64,000 bases of DNA from Lysobacter sp. KIS68-7 (GCF_021284745.1 NZ_CP089925.1:124001-188000), one strand, 5' to 3'. Positions 9,584-18,670 are shown, counted from the stretch's first letter. Numbers and translations are program-made. The notes: a model not told the origin generated them from the sequence alone.

Positions 9584-9841
9584 ATGCGCCTGCTGCTCCA
9601 GGAACGGCCCAACGGTCGCGAAGCCCCGCGCTTCGTCCAGCTGCAACTCGAAGCCGACCTGCTCGGCGGCTGGACGCTCGTGCGCGAAACCGGCCAGATG
9701 GGCGGCCGCAGCACGCTGCGCCGCGAGCAGTTCCTCGACCAGGACAGCGCATTGGCCGCGTTCGAGCATGCGCGCGACCTGCAACTGAAGAAGGGATTCC
9801 AGCTGATGTTCGTGCAGGGCGCCGAAGCCCCGCGCCCCTGA
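9584..9841 (+). CDS. WGR-domain small protein
   Basis: An 85-residue protein with a WGR-type fold: [25 protein letters not shown], then a Phe-Leu-Asp-Gln-Asp segment and a helix [16 protein letters not shown]. In larger proteins WGR domains occur in poly(ADP-ribose) polymerases and in DNA-repair or helicase contexts; stand-alone bacterial copies have no known role. It lies 14 bases after aroB and ends 14 bases before hemE, all on the plus strand. It is too short to contain a catalytic domain. Confidence 0.75.
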   Translation: MRLLLQERPNGREAPRFVQLQLEADLLGGWTLVRETGQMGGRSTLRREQFLDQDSALAAFEHARDLQLKKGFQLMFVQGAEAPRP

Positions 9842-9855
9842 CTGAAGGATTCTGC

Positions 9856-10917
9856 GTGACCGCTCCCCTGAAGAACGACCGCTTCCTGCGCGCACTGCGC
9901 CGCGAACCCGTGGACGCCACCCCCGTCTGGTTGATGCGCCAGGCCGGCCGCTATCTGCCGGAGTACCGCGCCACGCGCGCGAAGGCCGGCAGCTTCCTGG
10001 CGATGGCGAAGAACCCCGACATCGCCTGCGAAGTCACGCTGCAACCGCTCGCGCGCTTCGACCTCGACGCCGCGATCCTGTTCTCCGACATCCTCACCGT
10101 GCCGGATGCGATGGGCCTGGGCCTGTATTTCGTCGAAGGCGAAGGCCCGAAGTTCGAACGCCCGGTGCGCAGCGCCGCGGACGTCGCGAAGCTCGCGGTT
10201 CCCGACATGGGCAGCGAGCTGCGCTACGTGATGGACGCCGTGCGCGTGATCCGTCGCGAACTCGATGGCCGCGTGCCGCTGATCGGTTTCTCGGGCAGCC
10301 CGTGGACGCTCGCCTGCTACATGGTGGAAGGCGGCGGCAGCGACAACTATTCGAAGGTGAAGGCGCTCGCGCTGGACGATCCGAAGACGATGCATGCGCT
10401 GTTGTCGGTGAACACCGATGCGGTGATCGCTTACCTGCGCGCGCAGCGCGAAGCGGGTGCGCAGGCGTTGCAGGTGTTCGATACGTGGGGTGGGGTGTTG
10501 TCGCCGGCGATGTATCGCGAGTTCTCGTTGCCCTACCTGACGCGCATTGCGAAGGAACTGGATCGCGGCGATGCGCCGTTGATTTTGTTCGGCAAGGGCA
10601 ATGCGCCGTATCTCGAAGAGTTGGCAGCCAGTGGTGCGGAAGGTGTCGGCGTCGATTGGCTGGTCGAGTTGTCGGAGGCGGCGCGTCGTACGCAGGGCAA
10701 GGTGGCGTTGCAGGGCAACCTGGATCCGGCGATGTTGTACGGTTCGCCCGACAGTGTGCGCATGCGTGTGCGCGAGGCGCTCGACAGTTATGCGGCCGGT
10801 AATGGCGGTTCGCGAGAGGGCCACGTGTTCAACCTGGGGCATGGGCTTTCGCCGGACATGAAGCCGGAGCATGTCGCTGCGCTCGTCGACGAAGTGCACG
10901 CACACAGCAAGCGCTGA
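9856..10917 (+). CDS. hemE: Uroporphyrinogen decarboxylase
   Basis: Decarboxylates uroporphyrinogen III to coproporphyrinogen III in heme synthesis. The N-terminal signature [16 protein letters not shown] is intact, as are [14 protein letters not shown] with the catalytic Asp, [10 protein letters not shown] and the C-terminal [11 protein letters not shown] 9856 is chosen because AAGGA sits 7-8 bases upstream and 353 residues is the usual length. Codon choice in the 3' half becomes T-richer at third positions. The structured repeat pair begins 18 bases after the stop. Confidence 0.97.
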   Translation: MTAPLKNDRFLRALRREPVDATPVWLMRQAGRYLPEYRATRAKAGSFLAMAKNPDIACEVTLQPLARFDLDAAILFSDILTVPDAMGLGLYFVEGEGPKFERPVRSAADVAKLAVPDMGSELRYVMDAVRVIRRELDGRVPLIGFSGSPWTLACYMVEGGGSDNYSKVKALALDDPKTMHALLSVNTDAVIAYLRAQREAGAQALQVFDTWGGVLSPAMYREFSLPYLTRIAKELDRGDAPLILFGKGNAPYLEELAASGAEGVGVDWLVELSEAARRTQGKVALQGNLDPAMLYGSPDSVRMRVREALDSYAAGNGGSREGHVFNLGHGLSPDMKPEHVAALVDEVHAHSKR

Positions 10918-10934
10918 GAAGCTGCGACGACACC

Positions 10935-11209
10935 AGACGGGCGTTCCGCCATGAGCCGTCGTGTGCTCCTCGCCGCTCACATACCGCAGCTCCCGTCGAG
11001 GAGCACACGACGTCTCACGTCGGACCGCTTCGCGACTCGATGCCCTCGCGGAGCGTCTGGGGTTGTGGGCGCGTCGCGATCGGATCGCGTGCGCCAACAC
11101 CGTAGCTTCGGATCGTCGGCCCGTCGCCCACCTCGGCGCTGCGCCGTCGCGTGCGTCACCTTCGGCAGGCAACGTGCCTAGCGAGATTTGTGGGCACGCG
11201 CCCCTTCGG
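10935..11209 (-). repeat. Structured repeat element, copy A
   Basis: A ~275-bp non-coding element read on the minus strand. It begins CCGAAGGGGCG and ends GGCGGAACGCCCGTCT. Landmarks shared with the other two copies are GAAGGTGACGCACGCG, CCCAGACGCTCCGCG, a GCGAAGCGG-type box and a hairpin near the end. The hairpin stem is GTCGTGTGCTCCTCG with CGAGGAGCACACGAC and the loop begins ACGGGAG and ends GAGCGG. No plausible protein is encoded; the short frames inside differ between copies. See copies B (11211-11482) and C (26315-26589). Confidence 0.85.
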
Positions 11210-11210
11210 A

Positions 11211-11482
11211 CCGAAGGGGCGTCCTCTGAATTGATATCTAGGCACCTTGCCTCCGAAGCGGGACGCACATGCCGATGCAGCGAGCGAGGGGGCAAAGTGC
11301 CGACCGTCCGGAGCCGGAAGTTGGCGCACGCGTTCGCATTGCGGCGACACGCAACTCCCAGACGCTCCGCGCAACGATCAAATAGCGAGCGGGCCGACGT
11401 GAGATGCCGTGTGCTCCTCGACGGGAGCTGCGGTATGTGAGCGGCGAGGAGCACACGGCAGCTCGCGGCGGAACGCCCATCT
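11211..11482 (+). repeat. Structured repeat element, copy B (head-to-head with A)
   Basis: Second copy, on the plus strand, joined to copy A through an 11-bp inverted repeat (CGCCCCTTCGG, one base, CCGAAGGGGCG, 11199-11221). It is more diverged than A or C in the middle. It keeps CAGACGCTCCGCG and GCGAGCGGGCCG, and its terminal stem GCCGTGTGCTCCTCG pairs with CGAGGAGCACACGGC. Relative to copy A the stem carries a paired T-to-C and A-to-G change. The loop is identical to copy A. It ends against the stop codon of the M23 peptidase gene. Confidence 0.85.
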
Positions 11483-12569
11483 AGTGTTTGACCAGGTCAC
11501 CGCTGTCCACCGGCCCGGTGTAAGGCGCACTCCAGCCCGCCCCCGTCTGCACCTGCACGTCGTGGAAATACGCAGGCAGGCCTTCTTGGAATCCCGCACC
11601 CGATTGCAGCTGGTAATGCAGGTGCACGAGGAACGCATCGCCGGACATTCCCATCTGGCCGATCACCTCGCCCGCGCGCACCCGCTGCCCGGGCTTCACC
11701 CGCACGCTGCCCTGCTTCATGTGCGCGAACAGACTGTATTCGCCGTTGCCATGATCGATCACCACATGGTTGCCGAGGAACAACCGCAGGTTCTTCATGA
11801 TCTCGTCCTGCGTGAACGGCGGCGGGCCGCCCTTGCGGTTGTCGCGCATGCCGTCGTGCATCTCCATCACGACACCATCGCCCGTCGCATGGATGGGCGT
11901 GCCATAGCCGTACCAGTCTTCCGGCGTCGCGCCATCGGTGCGGAACAGCTTGCCCTGCGCATCGGCGATGGTGAAGTCGTGCGCGTAACGCATGAAGTTG
12001 GAGGTGATGTTGAAGTGCGTCGTCATCCCGCCGGTGATATCCAGGCGGCGATGGTGGGCGAGGAAATCGTGGCCGTCGTGGACGAAGACGTCGCCGTCGA
12101 GCGGGAAACGCAACGCGGTGTGCGGCACGAACGCGCGCGGGGCGACGCGGATCTCCACGCGCTGCTCGTCGGCCTTCTCATCGCCCGCGGGGCGGAACGT
12201 TGCGACGTAGCGCAGGTCGCCGAGCCACGTTGCCTTCTCGAACTCCGGGAAGGGATTGAAGACCACCAGCCGCCCCTTCGCGGGCAACGTGCGGTTGGGC
12301 AGCGTGGCCAGGCTCATCGTGGTGCTGTCGCCGTTCTGGTCCAGGCGACGCTGCGAGAAGAAGCGGCCTTCGCGATCGAACAGCGTGGCTTCGATGCCGG
12401 TGAGTTCCAGCGCGCGGTCGCTGTCGTTGGAAAAGACGAGGTCGAAGTTCAGGTGCTGGCCATCGCGGCCGGTTTCGATCAGGGGCTCTACTGGGAGCGT
12501 GGCGACCGTGGGGACGGCGGCATGCAGGGCCGGGGCGATGCACAGCAGGCAGGCGAGGAGCAGGCGCAT
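11481..12569 (-). CDS. Secreted M23-family peptidase
   Basis: A 362-residue exported protein with a cleavable-type signal peptide (MRLLLACLLCIAPALHA). The N-terminal half resembles a beta-sandwich. The C-terminal half is a LytM/M23 zinc peptidase domain with MRYAHDF (His and Asp ligands), a Gly-Asp-Gly-Val strand, VVIDHGNGEYSLFAHM and the second metal motif VHLHYQL. M23 enzymes cut peptidoglycan peptides or act as amidase activators. Here the metal ligands look intact, so activity is plausible. The start ATG 12569 is chosen for the signal peptide. It ends within the last bases of repeat copy B. Confidence 0.85.
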   Translation of the reverse strand: MRLLLACLLCIAPALHAAVPTVATLPVEPLIETGRDGQHLNFDLVFSNDSDRALELTGIEATLFDREGRFFSQRRLDQNGDSTTMSLATLPNRTLPAKGRLVVFNPFPEFEKATWLGDLRYVATFRPAGDEKADEQRVEIRVAPRAFVPHTALRFPLDGDVFVHDGHDFLAHHRRLDITGGMTTHFNITSNFMRYAHDFTIADAQGKLFRTDGATPEDWYGYGTPIHATGDGVVMEMHDGMRDNRKGGPPPFTQDEIMKNLRLFLGNHVVIDHGNGEYSLFAHMKQGSVRVKPGQRVRAGEVIGQMGMSGDAFLVHLHYQLQSGAGFQEGLPAYFHDVQVQTGAGWSAPYTGPVDSGDLVKH

Positions 12570-12740
12570 GGGGTCGGGTCCGCGGGTCGGTTCCGGCAAG
12601 GGATACGCCTTGTGACCCGGCGGTTGCGCGCAACACAGCGTCCGAAGGCAGCGTTCACACAACCGGCCTAAGATGGCGCCTTCGAACCTTTGGCCCGGCG
12701 CCGGACATTCAACTCCATGGCCACCTGGTACTCGAAACCC

Positions 12741-13484
12741 ATGAACCTGAAAGCCGTGCCCCTCCTGTTCGCGTTGCTGCTTGCGACCAGCGCGCATGCC
12801 GAACAAGCCACGTATGCGCTCGATCCCGTGCACACGCGCGTGATGTTTTCGGTGAGCCACGCAGGCTTCTCCAATCCGATGGCCACCATCTCCGGCACGA
12901 CCGGCACGCTGGTGTTCGACCCCGACGATTGGTCGAAGGCGCACGTGGAAGCGCACATTCCGCTGAAGCGCCTCGAACTCGGCGATCCGAAATGGAACGC
13001 GGCGGTGCTCGCGCCCAAGTTCCTCGATGCGGACAAACATCCCGAAGCGGTCTTCGTCTCGACGCGCGTCGAGCCGATCGATGCGATGCATGCCACGGTG
13101 ATCGGCAACCTGACGATCCGCGGCGTCACGCGCGAAGTGAAGTTGAATGTCACGCTGAACCAGGTCAAGCGCCACCCGCTGCCGCCGTTCCACCGCACCG
13201 CGGGCTTCTCCGCGACGACGCACGTGAGCCGCAAGGATTTCGCGATGACGGCGTGGCAGAGCGTCGTCGGCGATGCGGTCGAGATCCGACTGGAAGTGGA
13301 AGGCGCGCGCACGCGCGGCGGCAAGATCGAAGAGGAAGGGCCTGCCGGCGCGAGCTCGGTTGCGGCGCCCGGCTCGGTCGAACCCGCGCCCGCGACGACC
13401 GTCCCCTCGCCCGCCGATGCGGAACCCGCGCCGGCTTCGACGGTCGCACCACCGCCCGCATCCGCACCGACCAACCCGCCATAA
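12741..13484 (+). CDS. YceI-family periplasmic protein (long form)
   Basis: YceI-like lipocalin-fold protein; family members bind polyisoprenoid lipids in the periplasm. Signal peptide MNLKAVPLLFALLLATSAHA is followed by YALDPVHTRVMFSVSHAGFS, the YceI start, and LTIRGVTREVKLNVTL. The domain ends near residue 200. Beyond it is a Pro/Ala/Ser-rich tail of about 45 residues with repeated EPAPA units, unusual for the family. ATG 12717 would add eight residues before the signal. It is first in a three-gene run with cytochrome b561 and a second yceI. Confidence 0.88.
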   Translation: MNLKAVPLLFALLLATSAHAEQATYALDPVHTRVMFSVSHAGFSNPMATISGTTGTLVFDPDDWSKAHVEAHIPLKRLELGDPKWNAAVLAPKFLDADKHPEAVFVSTRVEPIDAMHATVIGNLTIRGVTREVKLNVTLNQVKRHPLPPFHRTAGFSATTHVSRKDFAMTAWQSVVGDAVEIRLEVEGARTRGGKIEEEGPAGASSVAAPGSVEPAPATTVPSPADAEPAPASTVAPPPASAPTNPP

Positions 13485-13508
13485 CTCTCCGACTTCCACC
13501 CACCTTCC

Positions 13509-14123
13509 ATGATCGAACCGATGCCCGCCGCGATTTCCCGCCCGTTCCGCAACATCGACCGCTGGGGTGCCGTCAGCCAACTGCTGCACTGGACCGTCGT
13601 CATCCTCATCGTCGTGATGGCCTACGTGGGCCTGACGATGGTGGACCTGCCGAACGGGCCGCCGAAGATCCGCATGTACAACCTGCACAAGTCGATCGGC
13701 CTGACGATCCTGGCGATCGTGGTGCTGCGCGTGCTGTGGCGCGCGTGGGCCGGCGCCCCGAAGCCCATCCCGACGATCCCGCATTGGCAGCGGCGCATCG
13801 CCGACCTCACGCACATCGGCATCTACGTATTGCTGTTCGCGATCCCGATCACCGGTTGGATCATGAATTCCTACGCCGGCTTCCCGCTGCGCTGGTTCGG
13901 GCTGTTCCATGTGCCCGCGCTGACCGCGCGCGACCGCGACATGCACGAGATCTACGAAACCGTGCACGAGGTGTTGTTCTGGTGCCTGGTCGTCGTTGCG
14001 AGCGGGCATGCCTTTGCCGCGATCTACCACCATCTGTTCCAACACGACGCGACGCTCGCGCGCATGCTGCCCAAGGGTTGGCTGCGCGCGCCCACCCCAC
14101 CGCAGGAGTCCCGCAATGTCTGA
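13509..14123 (+). CDS. Cytochrome b561 (CybB-type)
   Basis: A 204-residue integral membrane b-type cytochrome with four predicted helices. Heme-ligand-type histidines are seen in SQLLHWTVVILIVVM, YNLHKSIGLTILA, and two more in DMHEIYETVHEVLFW plus GHAFAAIYHH. Members pass electrons between quinone and periplasmic partners. It lies between two yceI genes and overlaps the second by 8 bases. The yceI-cybB pairing is widespread, which suggests a shared role in quinone or isoprenoid redox handling; that role is an inference. Confidence 0.92.
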   Translation: MIEPMPAAISRPFRNIDRWGAVSQLLHWTVVILIVVMAYVGLTMVDLPNGPPKIRMYNLHKSIGLTILAIVVLRVLWRAWAGAPKPIPTIPHWQRRIADLTHIGIYVLLFAIPITGWIMNSYAGFPLRWFGLFHVPALTARDRDMHEIYETVHEVLFWCLVVVASGHAFAAIYHHLFQHDATLARMLPKGWLRAPTPPQESRNV

Positions 14124-14730
14124 CCTTCCCCGGAGCAATGCGGCGCTGGTCGCCATGGTCGCGGCGATGTTCGCTTCGCCCGCGTTCGCCGCGGACTACG
14201 CGCAGGCGCCGGGTTCGAGCCTGAAATTCTCCGGCAGCTACCAGGAAGAGGCGTTCACGGGTCGGTTCCCGGGCTTCTCCACGTCGCTGCGTTTCGATCC
14301 GGCGCAACTGGCGGGCTCGCGGCTGGACGTCACGATTCCGATCGCGAGCGCGACGACGGACAACCAGGATTACGACGATGAGATGCGCGGCAACGCGTTC
14401 TTCGATTCGAAGAAGTTCCCGCAGGCGCGTTACACGGCGACGACGTTCCGCGCGCTCGGGGGCAATCGCTTTGCGGCGGATGGCACGCTGAGCCTGCACG
14501 GGGTGAGCAAGCCGGTCACGCTCACGTTCACGTGGACGCCGGGGGCGAAGCCGGTGCTCGATGGCAAGGCGACGGTGAAGCGTTTGGACTTCGGGATCGG
14601 CGGCGGCGAGTGGAACGACACGTCGTTGATCGCGAACGATGTGGTGGTGACGACGAAGGTGGTGTTTGCGCCGAAGGTGGCGGCTGCGGCGGCTGCTCCT
14701 GCGGCTAAGCCTGCTGCGAAGGCGAAGTAG
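14116..14730 (+). CDS. YceI-family periplasmic protein
   Basis: A 204-residue YceI protein with a signal peptide ending SPAFAADYAQ. SSLKFSGSYQEEAFTGRF starts the barrel, and FFDSKKFPQARYTATTF plus LSLHGVSKPVTLTFTW are strong family motifs. The start ATG 14116 has CAGGAG upstream and lies inside the end of the cytochrome b561 gene. The C-terminus ends in an Ala/Lys-rich tail. It probably shares transcripts and lipid-binding context with the preceding two genes. Confidence 0.93.
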   Translation: MSDLPRSNAALVAMVAAMFASPAFAADYAQAPGSSLKFSGSYQEEAFTGRFPGFSTSLRFDPAQLAGSRLDVTIPIASATTDNQDYDDEMRGNAFFDSKKFPQARYTATTFRALGGNRFAADGTLSLHGVSKPVTLTFTWTPGAKPVLDGKATVKRLDFGIGGGEWNDTSLIANDVVVTTKVVFAPKVAAAAAAPAAKPAAKAK

Positions 14731-14759
14731 ATCATCGGCTTCGGATGGGCGGCCCGTCC

Positions 14760-14866
14760 TGCGAGGGCTTATGTCCTCGGCCGGTGCGCTGTAGCTGCAT
14801 CCCTGCGGACAGAGCACCGTGCGCAAGGCCATCCATGGCCTTGCTCCGAGGACATAAGCCCTCGCA
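14760..14866. repeat. Long hairpin with perfect 21-bp arms
   Basis: Arms TGCGAGGGCTTATGTCCTCGG (14760-14780, 21 bases) and its exact reverse complement (14846-14866) enclose 65 bases. Inside is a smaller hairpin, GCAAGGCCATCCATGGCCTTGC. The flank GGGCGGCCCGTCCT next to the left arm recalls the edge of the ~275-bp structured repeats, so this may be a diverged relative. No T-run follows on either strand, so a simple terminator is unlikely. It occupies most of the yceI-rluA-type gap. Confidence 0.8.
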
Positions 14867-14927
14867 TGCCGGTCCTCGTCATGAGATTGATTGACACCGC
14901 TTCGGGCGGTCGGTGACACACTGCGGC

Positions 14928-15854
14928 ATGCGCAGGCGCCCTCCCAGCATCGATGGACTCGCTCCGAGCACGCTGCAGTTGCCACCGGGCGCGTGGTCGA
15001 CGGTGCTGGATTGCTTGTGTGAGCGGTTCCCTTCGGTGACGCGCGCGACGTGGTTGGAGCGCATGGCGCGCGGGCGGGTCGTGGATGGCGCCGGGTGTTC
15101 GGTGACGCCGGCAACGCCGTATCGCGTCGGGCTCGAAGTGCATTACTACCGCGAAGTTGTGGACGAGGCGCCGATCCCGTTCGAGGAAGTAGTGCTGCAT
15201 GCCGACGCCGACTTGCTGGTCGCCGACAAGCCGCATTTCCTGCCGGTCACGCCCAGCGGCGGACATGTGCATGAAACCCTGCTGGGGCGTCTGATCCGCC
15301 GAACTGGCAACGCAGCGTTGGCGCCGCTGCACCGAATCGATCGCGAGACCGCAGGCTTGGTGTTGTTCTCGACCAATCCGGAAAGCCGCGCGCGTTACCA
15401 GGCGCTGTTTCGCGAGCGACGGATCGAAAAGCACTACGAAGCGATTGCGCCAGCATTGCCGCGCGTCGAGTTTCCCTGCACTCGCACCAGTCGGATCGTT
15501 TCCGGCGAGCCGTTCTTTCGCATGCAGGAGATCGAAGGGCCGGCGAACAGCGAAACCCGGATCGAGGTGATCGCGCGTGGCGATGCGTTTTGGCGATATG
15601 CGCTGACGCCGGTCACAGGGCGCAAGCACCAGCTGCGTGTGCACATGGCCGCGCTGGGCGCGCCGATTGCCAACGACGGGGTCTATCCGTCGGTGCGCCA
15701 TCGCGAGAAAGGCGATTACTCGGCGCCGCTGCAACTGCTGGCCAAACGGCTTTCGTTCGTCGATCCGCTCAGTGGGGTAGCGCGCAGCTTCTCGAGCCAC
15801 TTCGTACTCCAACCCCATGTCGATTTCGGGCCCCGTCGTTCGTCGTCATGGTGA
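14928..15854 (+). CDS. RluA-family RNA pseudouridine synthase
   Basis: A 308-residue pseudouridine synthase. The catalytic motif is HRIDRETAGLVLF with Asp141. VADKPHFLPVTPSGG and GRKHQLRVHM are the other RluA-family motifs. There is no clear N-terminal S4 domain. The sequence before residue 80 is the divergent, basic type seen in single-domain tRNA/rRNA modifying members. The target uridine cannot be told from sequence alone. The GST gene begins about 37 bases after its stop. Confidence 0.9.
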   Translation: MRRRPPSIDGLAPSTLQLPPGAWSTVLDCLCERFPSVTRATWLERMARGRVVDGAGCSVTPATPYRVGLEVHYYREVVDEAPIPFEEVVLHADADLLVADKPHFLPVTPSGGHVHETLLGRLIRRTGNAALAPLHRIDRETAGLVLFSTNPESRARYQALFRERRIEKHYEAIAPALPRVEFPCTRTSRIVSGEPFFRMQEIEGPANSETRIEVIARGDAFWRYALTPVTGRKHQLRVHMAALGAPIANDGVYPSVRHREKGDYSAPLQLLAKRLSFVDPLSGVARSFSSHFVLQPHVDFGPRRSSSW

Positions 15855-15891
15855 AAAGGGCAACCGCAACATCCATCAGGAGCGCAGCACG

Positions 15892-16530
15892 ATGACCATC
15901 ACCATCACCGCCTTTGAACGTTCCCCCGATGGTGGCAAGGGGCTTGCGCGCGATACGCGCGTTCGCTGGGCGCTGGAGGAAGTCGGGCAACCCTACGAGG
16001 TCCGACTCGTGTCGTTCGCTGCGATGAAGGCACCCGCGCACCTGCGCCTGCATCCTTTCGGCAAGATTCCCACCTACGAGGAAGGCGATCTCGTCCTGTT
16101 CGAATCGGGCGCGATCGTCTTCCACCTCGCCCAACGCCACGCCGGCCTGTTGCCGGACGACGCCAACGCGCGGGCGCGTGCGATCACGTGGATGTTCGCC
16201 GCGCTCAACACCGTGGAGCCGCCGATCCTCGACCTCTCCATCGCGAAGTTCCAGGAAGGCGACAAGCCGTGGGCCAAGGAACGCATGCCCCTGGTGCAAG
16301 AGCGCATTCGCGATCGCATGGTCCCGCTGTCCAACCGCCTGGGCGATGCCGAGTGGCTCGACGGGGCGTTCAGCGCGGGCGACCTGATGATGGTGTCGGT
16401 GCTGCTCAGGCTGCGGCCGTCCGGGATCCTGGACGAGTTTCCAAACCTGGCCGCGTACGTCGCGCGTGGTGAGGCGCGGCCTGCGTACCAGCGTGCGTTC
16501 GCTGCGCAGTTGGCGATCAACGCCCCCTGA
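15892..16530 (+). CDS. Glutathione S-transferase family protein
   Basis: A 212-residue GST. The N-terminal thioredoxin fold includes RVRWALEEVGQPYEV, FGKIPTYEEGDLVLFESGAIVFHLA (cis-Pro and the ESxAI glutathione motif). The helical C-terminal domain includes WLDGAFSAGDLMMVSV, the N-capping box. The start ATG 15892 follows CAGGAG. Substrate unknown; neighbours give no hint. Confidence 0.9.
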   Translation: MTITITAFERSPDGGKGLARDTRVRWALEEVGQPYEVRLVSFAAMKAPAHLRLHPFGKIPTYEEGDLVLFESGAIVFHLAQRHAGLLPDDANARARAITWMFAALNTVEPPILDLSIAKFQEGDKPWAKERMPLVQERIRDRMVPLSNRLGDAEWLDGAFSAGDLMMVSVLLRLRPSGILDEFPNLAAYVARGEARPAYQRAFAAQLAINAP

Positions 16531-16592
16531 TCAAGAGCCGGCAACCGGCTGAGCTTGCATCGCACCGAGAATGGGCCTCAGGGTAGCGCTGC

Positions 16593-18218
16593 ATGTCCAC
16601 GACGATCTCGGTGCTCGGTGGCGTCGGCCTGTTCCTGCTGGGCATGAGCGTCATGACCGGCGGGCTCAAGTCCCTGGCCGGGTCGAAGCTGCGCGAAACA
16701 TTGCAGAAGATGGCGGCGACGCCGTTGTCGGGCGCCTTCTGGGGCGCATTCGTCACGCTGATCGTGCAGTCGTCGAGTGCCACGACGATGACGACCATCG
16801 GACTGGTGAGCGCGGGGTTGCTCACCTTCGCCCAGGGTCTCGGACTGGTGTTCGGTGCGAACGTCGGCACGACCGGGACAGGTTGGCTCATCGCACTCAT
16901 CGGTGTGCGCGTTTCGCTCACGAGTGCCGCGCTGCCCCTGATCTTCGTCGGCGCATTGCTCAAGTTGTTGGGCCGAGGTCGACTGTCCGCCGCGGGCGCG
17001 GCGCTAGCCGGGTTTGCGCTCGTGCTGTTCGGGCTGACGACGCTGCAGCAGGGCATGGGCGGACTCGCCGAGCAACTGCATCCGGCCGACCTCCCCGCGG
17101 TGTCCGGCGTCGGCGCGTGGTCGGGCTTGTGGGGCGTGCTCGCCCTGGTCGGGCTCGGCTTGGCGATGACGGCGGTGATGCAATCGTCCACCGCCGCCAT
17201 TGCCGTCACCTTGTCTGCGCACTTCGCGGGCGCCGTCGGATTGGACCAGGCGTGCGCGCTCATCATCGGGCAGAACATCGGCACCGCGACGAGTTCCGCG
17301 TTGGCGGCGATCGGCGCCAGCGCCACGGCGAAGCGATTGGCCTTGGCCTACGTGCTGTTCAAGCTTGTGGCCGCCGCAATCGCGCTGGCGCTCTTTCCCG
17401 TGACCACGCCCCTGCTCGTCCGCGCCTCCGGATCAATCGACGGCGTCACCCTGCTCGCGGCGTATCACACCGCTTACAACGTCGTCGGCGTTGCGGTCCT
17501 GCTGCCGCTGATCGACAGGTTCACGCGATTCGTCGAACGCCTCCTGCCGGAACGTCGGTCGCCGCTGACGCGCTGCCTCGACCCCGCCGCGCTGACGACC
17601 TCGTTCGCGGCCGAAGAAGCGGTTCGGCGCACGGTGGCACGCGCGCTCGCAGCCATCTGCGGATCGCTCGGCAAGGATGCTGTGCTGGCGGCGCAGGCGG
17701 GCGACGCGTTGCGCCAGGCGTGGCGGTTCATGTCGGAAGCCAGCGGCCCGCCGGAGTCCGAAGCGGAGCAGGCGCAACTCACGCGTACGCTGCATGCGTT
17801 GGATGAGGCGACGCGTCTGGTCGAGGTCGCGGGCGAGCAAGGCGAATTCCGGGCGGCGTCCAGTGAACCCGACGACGTGCGCGCGGCGGAGTTGTGCGCG
17901 GAGGCGATGCGAAACGCGGTCCTGATTGCCGATGACGTGGTCGCGCTTCCAGGTGCGGGCCATCGCGGCGCGACGGAGTCCGCGCTCGCCGATCTCGAGC
18001 GTTGCGCCACGTTGCTACGCGACCATCAGCAGGCCCACCGCGGGGCCATCCTCGCTTCGGTCGCGCGTGGCGCGGTGGGTGCAGACGAGGCGGCGGCGCG
18101 GGTCGAAACCGCACGACGCCTTTCGGACATCACGCGACACGCGTGGCTTTGTGCGGCCAATCTCGTCGAGATCAGGACTTCTCGGTCAGACCCCGAAAGC
18201 CGTAGCCGACGCTCATAA
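16593..18218 (+). CDS. Na+/phosphate cotransporter family protein (NptA/YjbB type)
   Basis: A 541-residue membrane protein with two inverted Na/Pi repeats. Their signatures are LIVQSSSATTMTTIGLV and AVMQSSTAAIAVTL, each within helical hairpins that form the substrate site. About eight helices end near residue 310. The C-terminal 230 residues are soluble and helical, resembling a PhoU-like domain (coiled Ala/Glu/Arg-rich helices). Such proteins export or import phosphate with sodium. The stop lies 9 bases from the convergent first gene of the accessory island, marking the island's left edge. Confidence 0.9.
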   Translation: MSTTISVLGGVGLFLLGMSVMTGGLKSLAGSKLRETLQKMAATPLSGAFWGAFVTLIVQSSSATTMTTIGLVSAGLLTFAQGLGLVFGANVGTTGTGWLIALIGVRVSLTSAALPLIFVGALLKLLGRGRLSAAGAALAGFALVLFGLTTLQQGMGGLAEQLHPADLPAVSGVGAWSGLWGVLALVGLGLAMTAVMQSSTAAIAVTLSAHFAGAVGLDQACALIIGQNIGTATSSALAAIGASATAKRLALAYVLFKLVAAAIALALFPVTTPLLVRASGSIDGVTLLAAYHTAYNVVGVAVLLPLIDRFTRFVERLLPERRSPLTRCLDPAALTTSFAAEEAVRRTVARALAAICGSLGKDAVLAAQAGDALRQAWRFMSEASGPPESEAEQAQLTRTLHALDEATRLVEVAGEQGEFRAASSEPDDVRAAELCAEAMRNAVLIADDVVALPGAGHRGATESALADLERCATLLRDHQQAHRGAILASVARGAVGADEAAARVETARRLSDITRHAWLCAANLVEIRTSRSDPESRSRRS

Positions 18219-18227
18219 GACGACCGA

Positions 18228-18602
18228 TCAGGCGGACGAACTTTGCATCTCCGCTTTTGCCATCCGCAGCACAACGACGCATGCCAGGAAGATCAGGCAG
18301 AGCGCAATCAGCGCGGTGTACGGAGAGATCGTGGTGTACGCGGGCCAAGGATTCGGTCCATCCAGCCCCTCCGGGTCTCCGATGACGTGGACCACACCTA
18401 TGAGGAGCAGCAGGAACAAGCCGATCTGCGCGAACGAAAAACCGATAGGTTTCCCGGCAATTACGAGCGCTGTGGAGACTCCAGTGATTGCGACCAGAAC
18501 GGCAGGAACTTGCCAGTGCGGTACCGCGTCAACCAAGAGCCAGACGGAGCAGATCGTTGCTGCAACGAGAATGCCGAACGATGCTCGCAATGTAGTCGTC
18601 AT
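18228..18602 (-). CDS. Small membrane protein, unknown
   Basis: A 124-residue hydrophobic protein with about four predicted helices (for example SFGILVAATICSVWLLVDA, VPAVLVAITGVSTALVIAG and FAQIGLFLLLLIGVVHVIG). It ends in a short polar tail, AEMQSSSA. I do not recognise a family. A GTG at 18629 would add nine residues. It is the leftmost gene of the minus-strand island of small ORFs and has a hairpin repeat upstream at 18671-18700. Third-position GC is visibly lower than in the flanking core genes. Confidence 0.6.
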   Translation of the reverse strand: MTTTLRASFGILVAATICSVWLLVDAVPHWQVPAVLVAITGVSTALVIAGKPIGFSFAQIGLFLLLLIGVVHVIGDPEGLDGPNPWPAYTTISPYTALIALCLIFLACVVVLRMAKAEMQSSSA

Positions 18603-18670
18603 GCTGCGATCCGGTGTAGAGGAACTCACCCGACTATATCCGGACGGCCATCAACCCAGCACGCCGCATG

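Noticed and set aside
10951-11638. Several 60-160 codon frames inside the inverted element pair
   Set aside because: They are generated by the palindromic arms, differ between copies A, B and C, and lack start signals.
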